Notes under the pieces: generated by a model | Databases searched by the model: none | What the model saw: the letters and a program-made list of their open reading frames with translations, nothing else | What the model was told of the DNA's origin: nothing | Program-made: the position numbers and the translations under genes | In this document: piece after piece, positions 27,118 to 39,100 of the stretch | Position numbering within the stretch: the stretch's first letter is position 1 | Layout of the letters: every line of letters starts with the position of its first letter | From: Xenopus tropicalis | Taxonomy: Eukaryota > Chordata > Amphibia > Anura > Pipidae | DNA: 64,000 nucleotides | Direction of reading: 5' to 3' | NCBI RefSeq assembly: GCF_000004195.4 | Contig: NC_030680.2 | Location: 148,307,045 to 148,371,044, forward strand

Positions 27118-30100
27118 CAGCACTTCAGCAATAGCTGGAGACCATGACTTCCCCTTGTACCTGCTGAGGGATTGTGGGATTTGTAGTTTTATAAACATGA
27201 ACCAAATCAGCATGATTTATTTTTTTTTTAAGCTCAAATGTGTGTAAAAATCAGAATATTTTCTGAACAAACATTAGTTTAATTGTCTTGTTTGAAAGGG
27301 GCTAAAAGATTAAAGGGGAAGTTCACTTTACAATAAACTTTTCGCCTGTTGTGGACTGGCACTTTTAGCTCTGTTGATGAATATGAAAATAATTGAACCA
27401 TTAGCAGTCACATTACATGTCAGTTTATAGATTAGTGCAAAATTAGTGCTGAATCTTTTAACCCATCAAAAGGTTGCTTTTCAGACAACCCAATGCTTGG
27501 TTGCTGTGGGTTATTAGAAGGACTGAGCAATATGCTGGGCATGTAAAAATCCACATGAGAAATAAACCCCCTGTCTATAACATACTTGAGTTTTTTTTAA
27601 AGGGGAACTTCCTTTTTAATTGCTGTAAAGGTGACAGGAATGAAAGCTGTAGCCAGTTTGCTTGGGGCTGTATTACCCGCCGTGCTGGTTAGTCAGTCCA
27701 GGGCAAGTTTTACATCTTGTTTATTACAATACAGGGACGGTGGAACCGGTAGACCTGGTGGATAATGGAGACGGGACTCACACAGTCAGTTACACGCCCA
27801 CGCTGGAGGGCCCCTACACCGTAGCTGTTCAGTATGCAGATGAAGAGATCCCGCGAAGGTAAAGTAAAATTGCTCCATTTCTTCAACCTTGAATTTAATC
27901 CCCTTTATTCCATTTGGCAGCACACCCAGATTTCTCAGAGATTTATCCCTACCAGTGCAGAAAAGCTCGTTCTGTCTCCTGGGGCAATTAGCATCTCCGT
28001 TACTCTGCTGGCTATTAGGCTAACTGCCCTGTATGTAATAATGTGCTCAGCAGTGAAGGGATTCGCCTATGTTATTCTTCTGACCCTCCTTCTCCTAGTC
28101 CCAGTTTAATCTGTAATATAATGCCCTTCTCTCTGAACATGGTTATGATTTGTCATTCATGGGTACCATATGGACAAGTCCATGGTGAAAGGTTTTGGCA
28201 CTAGGAAGCAGAGAGAGCATAATAGATTTTAATGTGCCTTGTAAGCTCTTTTGGGCAGGGCTCTCTTCACCTCTTGTATCGGTTATTGGTTGCTTTATAT
28301 GTTACTCCTTGTAGAGTGTAAGCTCTTTTGGGCAGGGCTCTCTTCCCCTCTTGTATCGGTTATTGATTGCTTTATATGTTACTCCTTGTAGAGTGTAAGC
28401 TCTTTTGGGCAGGGCTCTCTTCCCCTCTTGTATCGGTTACTGATTGCTTTATATGTTACTCCTTGTAGAGTGTAAGCTCTTTTGGGCAGGGCTCTCTTCC
28501 CCTCTTGTATCGGTTACTGATTGCTTTATATGTTACTCCTTGTAGAGTGTAAGCTCTTTTGGGCAGGGCTCTCTTCACCTCTTGTATCGGTTATTGATTA
28601 CTTTATATGTTACTCTGTATGCCCAATGTATGTAACCCACTTATTGTACAGCGCTGCGGGGTATGTTGGCGCTTTATAAATAAATGTTAATAATAATAAT
28701 AATGTGCCAAATGTTTGTGTGACCGCTGGATCCTGGGGGCCTGCTGGGGAGCCTTATGGTTTAAAGGAGGGCAGCACGGCATACACAGGTTATAGCTAGG
28801 GTTTCCACCTTTGCTGGGAAGCCAAACCCGAACAAAGGGGTGGGGCAGTGATGTTGGACATGGGCATGATGACATCAGAGCCGGTCACAATGACATCAGT
28901 GTGATTATGATGCCAAAGTCAGCTTATTGCATCATTTGAAGCAATTGGCTGAATTTCTGTCCAGTGTTTTAAACTGGAGACAATGTTATGAACTGGGCAG
29001 CCCTTTGACAAATTGAGATGTCCAGTTCAAAACCACACGGGTGGCAACTCTATCTCTATCTATATTCTGCCTGACGAGTGAGCCCAATCCTAATAAAAGG
29101 TATGGGATCTATTATGCAGACATCAGTTATCCAGATAGCTTTGAAATGCAGCAATTGATTGGTTTGCTTTTTTTACTGTAATGATAAGAAATTAACTGTA
29201 CTCGATGATAACTAAGCAATGTTGGGGTGAGTATCTTAATAGTGAGTATCTTAATATTTGTTTTTCATTTATCGCCCAGATTATTGTTCAGGTTTCAGAA
29301 CTGAAAACCGAACAGACAGTTGAGACCCAAACTGTTTGTGTCAAAACCAAACAGGGGGCAACCCTAGTTATAGAACTCCTCAATTTCTAATCTAAATTGC
29401 TATTTATCCGCCATGTTAGTTTTGGTCCAAGACTAATTTTCCATTTACTGTTCAAGTCCCTTTAAGGTAAAGGTCTTGCCAACGTACGATGCCAGCAAGG
29501 TGACTGCCAGTGGTCCTGGCCTCTGCGCTCAAGGAATTTCCGCCAGCCTCCCAGTTAATTTTGCTGTAGATGCCAAGAATGCCGGACTGGGACCCCTGTC
29601 GGTCCAAATCACGGTGAGTTGGGTTGGTTGAAACGGGGGACCCTGGATCCCTTCGCAGTAAAGAGTATATCCGTTTCAGAACAAGGTCAAGTTTTCCAAC
29701 GTGCAAATTATAATTGATTATTCCTTATGGGACGTTGTCATTGGCTTGTTATAATTACCCCTGACACACAGTGGTGCAGCAATAACAACTGCTTGCTTGT
29801 AAAATAAACAAAAGACTATAAACAAACATTTCTGTACCACGTGATGATTTTTCTTGGTATTATTATTTTCCATTTGTCTTCTTGGCCTTTAAATGAGGCT
29901 TTTGTTTTCTATGGGAATGTTTCCCGCAGCGCCAAGCGTGGCGGTTCTACTTCCCCGCCATCCCAGGAAGCTGAAGATATTCCCTTCAGCCATTTACTGA
30001 GTGTAAATCATCACAAATAAGAAATTTAAGTATTTGTTTAGGAAATTGCCAAAAAGAAAAAGCAGAGAGTGATGAAGGGAATATTCCCAGAAAATCTGTA

Positions 30101-33100
30101 ACGATGGACGGAAAGAGAGAGTCTGGGCAAGGCCTCAAGAAATGTCCTTGTGTAATCAAACGCGCTCATTAGGCGCTCTCCAAACGAGATGTTCTTTCAT
30201 TGATGCCTGTTGTATCAGAACAATATTGTACAGAAACCTGTCATTTGATCTGGCTGTTTATTTAAACTGATTAATCCTTCTGAGCCGGTCGGAAACGCAA
30301 GGCGCTCGGCCCTATTTTTATAGCCAGCGGGAAGAGTTTCCAACCAGGGGTTTTTTGTTTGTTTTTGGAATTCCCGTATGTGTCATTTTTTTTAACATTT
30401 TTAATCTCTTGTGATTGTAGGATCAAGAAGGGAAGCCAAAGAAAGCGCAGATTCAGGACAACAACGATGGCACCTATTCTGTGTCTTACATCCCGGACAG
30501 GACTGGGCGATACCACGTTGCTGTCAAATATGGAGGAGATGACATCCCTTACTCCCCGTACAGAATCCGCGCCATGTCCATAGGAGATGCCAGCAAGTGC
30601 ACTGTAGCAGGTAATTGCATATGTCGGGTGTTGGCAGGATGTGGCACCTAAATCTAATGAGTGATCTTGTATAAAAAACAGCTCCATCTTCTAAAAGTGC
30701 ACCATGCAAGCAACAAGCAGCGTTGGGTGCCAGAGAGCCCAGACTAAGAGTAGGCAGAAGAAGTACCTGCCTATCACTACCACCCCCATTGTTGCACCTA
30801 TAGTAGGTGCCTCTTTGGCCTGCCCCTAGTTCCAGCCCTGATTTTCTTTGCAAAGGTATTCAGAGTTTAGGTGCTTATTGCAGAAGTACAGGCAACATCC
30901 TTTTCATCAAAGGGGCTGGCTATCCGGTTAAAGAGAACATTCCTTCTCTGTATATTTGTATTTATACATATGGGTAGGAGGTGCCATATTGATCCCCATA
31001 GACAGTACAGTATGAGGGTACAACTTACTGTGTGCCCAGAACATTCCTTCTCTGTATATTTGTATTTATACATATGGGTAGGAGGTGCCATAGTGTTTCC
31101 CTTAGACACTACAGTATGGGGGTACAGCTTATTGTGTGCCCAGAACATTCCTTCTCTGTATATTTGTATTTATACATATGGGTAGGAGGTGCCATAGTGT
31201 TTCCCTTAGACAGTACAGTATGGGGGTACAGCTTATTGTGTGCCCAGAACATTCCTTCTCTGTATATTTGTATTTATACATATGGGTAGGAGGTGCCATA
31301 GTGTTTCCCTTAGACAGTACAGTATGAGGGGTTAACATATTGTGTGCCCAGATGCCTACTAGGGTCAGTGAGTCTATCAGCCACACTGCATTTTCAGTTA
31401 AAAACTGGATTTGTCCAGATTAACTCATTCAAAAGCAATAATATTAGAAGACCAACTGCAATATATCCTGGAATGTCATTGTATACATTATACTGAATGT
31501 GTTGTGTAAGGGGATCTTCCCCTTGAAACCTGTGCCGTTCCAGATTCCTAGGATGTGAATGGACAGGAGAGATACATTATACTATGGGAACTGTGGAGGA
31601 ATGAATGCTTTGCTTATACCTGCCTGGTCTTTTCCCAGCCCCAGAGACTAAACCACTGCAGGTCTGGGGCAGATCCAGTTTCCTACACAATTGAGTGGAC
31701 AAGCTTCTTTCTTTGCTCTTTTATTGTGGAATGGTAGTTTCTTGACCCTTATTTTGTTTTCTATAAGTCCCTCTATACTATAGGGATGGTATTCATACTG
31801 TTTGCCTGATGGATTCCCTGTGTACAATCAGCTTATTGTCATTGGTGACTGGGGGCATCTCTGCAACAGCAAATGCTGAGTAATCTGTAAATGAAAGTTC
31901 AGCATAAGGACAAACTACCCATATGTCTAAATACAAATATACAGAGAAGGAATGTTCTGGGCACACAATAAGCTGTACCCCCATACTATACTGTCTAAGG
32001 GAAACACTATGGCACCCCCTACCCATATGTATAAATACAAATATACAGAGAGGGAATGTTCTGGGCACACAATAAGCTGTACCCCCATACTGTACTGTCT
32101 AAGGGAAACACTATGGCACCTCCTACCCATATGTATAAATACAAATATACAGAAAAGGAATGTTCTGGGCACACAATAAGCTGTACCCCCATACTGTACT
32201 GTCTAAGGGAAACACTATGGCACCTCCTACCCATATGTATAAATACAAATATACAGAGAAGGAATGTTCTGGGCACAAACTATATAGCAATTGTATTGGT
32301 ATAATCAGACCATACATTTGGACTATGGATATAATTAATATATCTGTATTTAGGTCCTGGTATCCAGGCAGCAGTAAAAACTGGCGAAGAGGTTGGTTTT
32401 GTAGTAGATGCCACAACTGCCGGCAAAGGGAAAGTCACGTGCAGCATCCTTGGCCCAGATGGTTTGGAGAATGAAGCAGATGTGATTGAGAATGTGGACG
32501 GCACTTATGACATTTACTACACTACAGCTAAAACGGGACCGTACGTCATCCATGTTCGCTTTGGCGGAGCCGACATCCCCAATAGCCCCTTCACTGTGAT
32601 GGTAAGATAATTGCTTGGTTCATGTTGCCTCCCTGTTGTGCCCAATGCTGTCATTGGCCTTTATGCACAGTCTTTATCTTATTGGCTCCTAGAAGTAAGG
32701 CTGTCAGATTGAACAGGCTAGGCCCTTATTGCTTATCCCGGGCACAGCCACACAGGATTAGAATGTTATCCCGGGCACAGCCACACAGGATTAGACTGTT
32801 ATCCCGGGCACAGCCACACAGGATTAGAATGTTATCCCGGGCACAGCCACACAGGATTAGACTGTTATCCCGGGCACAGCCGCACAGGATTAGAATGTTA
32901 TCCCGGGCACAGCCGCACAGGATTAGACTGTTATCCCGGGCACAGCCACACAGGATTAGAATGTTATCCCGGGCACAGCCGCACAGGATTAGACTGTTAT
33001 CCCGGGCACAGCCACACAGGATTAGAATGTTATCCCGGGCACAGCCACACAGGATTAGACTGTTATCCCGGGCACAGCCACACAGGATTAGAATGTTATC

Positions 33101-36100
33101 CCGGGCACAGCCACACAGGATTAGACTGTTATCCCGGGCACAGCCACACAGGATTAGACTGTTATCCCGGGCACAGCCACACAGAATTAGACTGTTATCC
33201 CGGGCACAGCCGCACAGGATTAGACTGTTATCCCGGGCACAGCCACACAGGATTAGACTGTTATCCCGGGCACAGCCACACAGGATTAGAATGTTATCCC
33301 GGGCACAGCCACACAGGATTAGACTGTTATCCCGGGCACAGCCACACAGGATTAGACTGTTATCCCGGGCACAGCCACACAGGATTAGACTGTTATCCCG
33401 GGCACAGCCGCACAGGATTAGAATGTTATCCCGGGCACAGCCACACAGGATTAGACTGTTATCCCGGGCACAGCCACACAGGATTAGACTGTTATCCCGG
33501 GCACAGCCGCACAGGATTAGAATGTTATCCCGGGCATAGCACAGGGCAACAGAGTGTTCTATACCTTGCCCTATCCGAAAAGGGTTTAAGGGTGAAGAAC
33601 ATTCTGAGATAACTATTGCCAGACATGGAGCTCTTAAGGGTAAATGAGACTAAGTAGCGGGGGTGAATGACCAGCTAAAGATTGCATTATTTGGTGCCAA
33701 ATTCATACCTTTCTTACCCTAAAGCAATCCCTGGAGGGCCTTTAAGTTGGCTGAAAGTCTAGCAATCGAAAGCTGGTGGGGGTGAGAGTAATTCATGTTT
33801 GGAAGCTTCTTAAGGGCCCCTAACATATACATTTTGAGTATATGGGATTTTCAACCCAGTGTCCTGTCTGAGGGGGTTGCTAATCTGTAAGGGGGTGTTG
33901 GTAGAATTGTGGTAGAACAAATGAAGGCAGCAGGTTAGAGTGCTCTGTATACACAATCATTGGTACAGTGGGGCAGTATAAAGGCTACGGCTAGGCCAGT
34001 GGAATGCTTTAAAACAGGAGTGCAGGGAAAATGCCGGCTTTATTATAATAAATGCTGTGTTTTATATGAGGAATGTGCTTACTCTTAGAGCCCGTTAAAT
34101 CCTACACTGAAATTGCTTTTGAAAAAATGGCGAGTTTTTCCTTACAAATATACCAGTGCATCTCCCCCTGCTGCCTGTGGCCGGTAATGCCGACTGAGTG
34201 CTCAGGTAGATCCCAAACACTCCTGACTGGGAGGAGGATTTTACCTGTCCTGTTTCTCGCTTCTTACAGTCTCCAACACTTAGTTTTATATTCCTCTGTT
34301 TGATAAGTAAATATTTGCTGTTTTGTTCTTATGATGTGGGATTATAACGTGTTTGTGTCCTTGTGATCCCCTTGTTCCACACACCAGGCTACAGATGAAG
34401 TCCCCGTACAGGTGCAGCAGCAGTCCCTTAGTGCATGTCCTCCAGGCTACCAGCCCTTGGTATATTTTTATTTATCTCCACACGCCCACGGCCTTTCTCT
34501 TTCCATGTTTCTTCCCTCACAGCCAATCATGTTGCTGCTTCTTGGAACTGCTTGAGCCAATCTTGGCCCTCACTGATCATCACTTTATGTCTTCCATTTG
34601 ATCCATGAACATTAGGCTTTTTAGGGCTCCAATCACATCTGAGCCGGACCCATTCTGCTTTGAGCATGGCTCCGTGCTCTATCGTTTGCTGATTCCCGGA
34701 GGGGTCTCTACTTGGTTTTTGCTTTATGCTTATTTTTGACCCTCCGGCCTGCAAGTACTGGCAAGCCATTTCATTTCAAGCTGTTACCAATCATTCGGGG
34801 AAATGTAATAAAAGGTGCATAGTGTGCCTGGGGTCAGTAACCTATAGCAACCAATAAATGCTTCCTGCTATTTTGTTGCTATGGGTTACTAGACCAGTAG
34901 CAGACTTCACCTTACTATTACATTACCACCATTGTTACTAAACCTGTGGTCACCATGATGGGATGTGGATCTCTTCACTCCTCCCGCTCACCCTGCGGCA
35001 CCAGATTAACTTTCTCTTCCAGATTTCCAGGAAGTCAAACTTCCAGCAGCGTCTAAATATTCACATTTCCATGAAAAATTTGATTTCTTTGACTTCAATC
35101 CATGCCTGGTAGTTTTGCAAACAGACGTAAAGGGGAAATGTAACACCAATTGATCAACACAAATCGGAATTCAGTGGCAGCCCTATGGCAAAAATTGAGC
35201 ACTGACCCAATCTTCAAAATATAGTTATTTTTAATAAGAAGTAATATGGGAATTATATACCCTAGGGTATATGACTTCTGTTAGATTACCCACCTCCATT
35301 TCCTGTTGGGGAGAGGAAGAGGCTGTCTCGGGCCTCCTCTCTTTCTCTGTACATGATCTGTTTGCATTGTTACCAGCATGGAGGGAGCTCCTTGGTTCAG
35401 ATACATTACTTTCTGGGACTAATAACATGTATATTTGTAGGTATCGGAGACAGATTATGCTCAGGTCGGCTCAATGAATGGCTTGAGTTTCCGGCCCTTT
35501 GATTTGGTTATTCCATTTGCCATAAGGACAGGAGAGATAACAGGTAAGAGGTGTTTTTGAGCAGCACATCGCCATCTTACTAGCCTAAACTCACTTGGAT
35601 TTGGCCTGTTTGCATGCAGTAGTTGGTTAGTAGCTGGTTAGTAGTAGCAAAGAGCAAAAGCAAACATGGGTATTATGGTATGTGCACAAGCAGAGTTTAG
35701 CTACTAAACATAACCATACTTAACTGCCAAGTCAAAACCTTATTTCCCATATATGTGGCCAAAACAATGGCCTCCCCAGCAATCTTTGGCTAAGGATCAG
35801 CTTGATTTCTATTGGGCAGATTTTAAAATCCTGCCACAACGGGATCAGTGTGTGGTCCTTTCTAGAGAGGTCTGCACAATCTAACATTACAATCTAATAA
35901 GTCCAAATGATCACATTAACACGGTTTGGCCAACCACCTAGAAGGCCAAATCGTCCAAAAATATGCTATTTTGGCAAGGTTCTTTCTGTGGATTCTAGCT
36001 AGCTTTAGTCTGGCCTCCCCCCTTGTAGTGGATCAAGGTTCCTCTGAGTGTTCCACCAGTCTGGGGGAGAAATTATATCATCTCATGTATTTAAAGGAGA

Positions 36101-39100
36101 AGGAAAGTCATTTTGGCATTTTACTGCCAGTAGATTAGCCACATTAGTGCCACCTAGAACGCTATATTTATTGTGCAGAAAGCTTTTACTATACCTGAAC
36201 CTATACCTAGAAGCTCCCTCTGTTTGCTTAAGATAGCAGCTGCCATTTAGCTTGGTCTCATTAGCTTCCTGCTGCAGCTCTGGCCACTTGTAGCTCAGAT
36301 CACACATTCTGATGGGAGGGAGAGTGAATTCTTATAGGAGGGGGAACAGGAGAAGGGAGAGAGCTGTGCAGACTCTTATTCTGAGAGAGGAAGTCTGATA
36401 AGCAGGGTCGGACTGGGCTGCCGGGCCCTGGCAGCCTAGACCCCATCCTTTCGCCGCTTCCCCAGCTGTCGGTGTCCCTCCCCTGGCTTGTTGAATGTAA
36501 GTTTTGTGCTCTGGGGAGGGTGGCGGGGGCCCCTTCAGGGGGTTAGGGGGGCTCGGTGGGGGCCCCTGTGGGGGGTGCGAGGGATGTGGCAGGGGCACCT
36601 TGGGAGGTGTGGGGCCCCTGGGGTTGTGGGCCGTGCACCCCCCAATCTGACCCTGCTGATAAGGTAGGAGCATGTTTACAAAAAAGGAGACAAGAAATCT
36701 TGTGTTTCTTTTGATAGAGGACTATCTGTGAGTGCTTATGGCTGTATTTCCATTTCTGATGAAGCTTACTGAGCTTTTACCTTTCCTTCTCCTTTAATGG
36801 TGTATTTGTTGCATAGAGCTCTGCTGCAAATTTGAGGAGAAATCTCTGCTGCTTCTGAAGTCAGATATACCTCTCCAAATTACAATACAAAATGAGAGAA
36901 TGTGTATTGCAACTGCTATTTTTTGTACATTTTTAACAGTAGGAAAAGGCACCTCAGAATAATCTGGGTATTGTCTGTCTCACATCAATGTACATAAGTA
37001 GCACTATAGATATATGCATACATACGTTGTACCTACTTGGCTTGTTTGAAACCAAAGCAATATGAGTTTTTGTTTGTACCTCAGGGGACGTTCACATGCC
37101 TTCTGGGAAGACCGCCCCCGCAGATATAGTTGACAACAAAGATGGCACTGTGTCTATTCGATACGTTCCCACAGAAACTGGCCTGCACGAGTTGGCCATT
37201 AAATGTAATGGAGCTCATATCCCAGGTATGGCTGTAATGTTAGGGCCTAGTTGTTGCTGATATATAACTCCCAGCACCCCTCTGACAGCCTGATAGAAAG
37301 GCTTACTGTCACATAATTGCACATTTTCATTGTTCCTACTTATTTTAGTTGAATCATAATGTTATGGTCTGTCTCAGAGCTTTGTCAGTGGTGATTGGAC
37401 AGTTCAGTGGTTTGTTTGCTTTACCTCAGCCCAAAACCAGAGGTATCCCCCAGGCAGCAGTGCAGTAAAGCAACTTCCATGTTACGTTTGTGATCCTGAT
37501 GTGTATATATCTAGAATCCCAAGCCACAAAGCAAGACAGAACTGCTGTTTATTGGTAGAAAGTAAATCAATTCCCCACAAAACTTCCCTATATATTATAT
37601 ATAATTCTCACATATAAGATAAGTTCCATACAAGGGAAAACATATGGACTATAAATTGGGGATATTTCCTTTCCCTTAAACGTGAACACATGAATGGCAT
37701 AAAGTTTAATTTATTTGTTTTATGGAATTTTATATTTATTTTTATCTCCTTTATTGACAGAAAGCCCACTGCAGTTCTTTGTGAATTATCCAAACACAGG
37801 AAGTGTCTCTGCCTATGGCCCAGGCCTAATATATGGGGTGGCTAATAAGCCAGCCACATTCACCATTATAACCGAGGATGCTGGAGAAGGTATTTTGTTG
37901 CTTCTAAATGTAGGCACTAATGGTATAAATGCTCTTTTTTGCTTCATACTAATGGTTGATTATATAAAAGGTGGTTTGCTTCCCCTTGCCTTATATGTAG
38001 GTAATGACTGAATTTCATATTGTCTTTGTTTCAACCCAATCAGGAGGCCTGGATCTGGCAATAGAAGGGCCGTCCAAGGCAGAGATCAGCTGCATCGATA
38101 ACAAAGATGGCACTTGCACTGTAACGTATCTGCCCACCCTCCCAGGGGATTATAACATTCTTGTGAAATATAATGACACACACATCGCTGGAAGCCCTTT
38201 CATTGCTAAAATCACAGGTAACTGTTTTATCAGTCTCTTTTTCTTGTCATCCTATTCCCCACAAGCCAGTTCTAGGTATCCTGTTCCCCATATGCCAGCT
38301 GTAGGTATCCAGTTTCTTAGTTTTAGCTGTCCCATTCCCCATTTCCCAGTTGGAGGCATCCTAATCCCTATGTCCCAGTTGTAGGCATCCCATTTCTCAT
38401 ACCCTTGTTCTAGGTTTCTTCATTCCCATCAGTTCTAGGTGTCCTATCCCTTCTGTTCCAGTTTTGTTTTACATTCCTATATCCCAGTTTTTGTATCCTA
38501 TTCCCCATATCAAAGCTGTAGGTATTCAATTTCTCAGTTCTAGGTCACCTGTTCCCCATATGCCAGTTGTAGGTTTCCAGTTTCTTAGTTGTAGCTATCC
38601 CATTTTCCATACACCATTCTGTTCCCTATGTCCCAGCCCTAGGTATCCCATTCCTTGTACCCTTGTTCTAGGTGTCCCTAATTCTCATATCACAGTTCTA
38701 GAAATCCTATCCCTTCTGTTCCAGATCAGTGATTTGCATTCCCACATTCCAGTTTTATGTATCCTATTCCCTATATCACAGCTGTATGTATTCACTGTTT
38801 CGGTTCTAGGTCCCCTGTTCCCCAAATGCCAGAATGGAGAATCCAGTTTCTTAGTTGTAGCAATCCCATTTTCAATATTCCAGTTGGAGACATTCTTTTT
38901 CGTATGTCCCAGTTCTAGGTATCCCATTCCTTGTACCCTTTTCTAGGTGTCCCTATTCCCATATCACAGTTTTAGATAGCCTATTCTGTTCCAGTACTGT
39001 GTTTTGCGCCCCCATATTCCAGTTTTATGTATCCTACTCCCCATTTCACAGCTGTAGGTATCCGGTTTCTCAGGTCTATGTATCCTGTTCCCTGTATCTC

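Larger units (their letters stand above)
19857..27734 (+). other. largest flnb intron in the window
   Basis: 7.9 kb. It holds the MITEs, palindrome, 30-bp minisatellite and TA microsatellite listed separately, plus fragments: a non-LTR-type 3' tail (GGCGCTTTATAAATAAAG, about 20385-20410) and a decayed hAT-like end at 23536-23775. The stretches 22900-25060 and 25670-26460 contain no recognised gene; a 187-codon minus-strand frame at 24396-24959 has no splice support or known motif. Confidence 0.8.
35544..37084 (+). other. flnb intron with a nested MITE pair
   Basis: 1.5 kb; 36091-36797 is a TTAA-flanked element with a hAT-like insertion. The remainder is without recognised features. Confidence 0.8.

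Noticed and set aside
30937..32277. CRISPR-like spaced repeats
   Set aside because: Units are contiguous 104-bp repeats without variable spacers, in a vertebrate intron.
32622..33539. 305-codon frame with repeated LSRAQPHRI peptide
   Set aside because: By-product of the 33-bp minisatellite; it lies within an intron of flnb.
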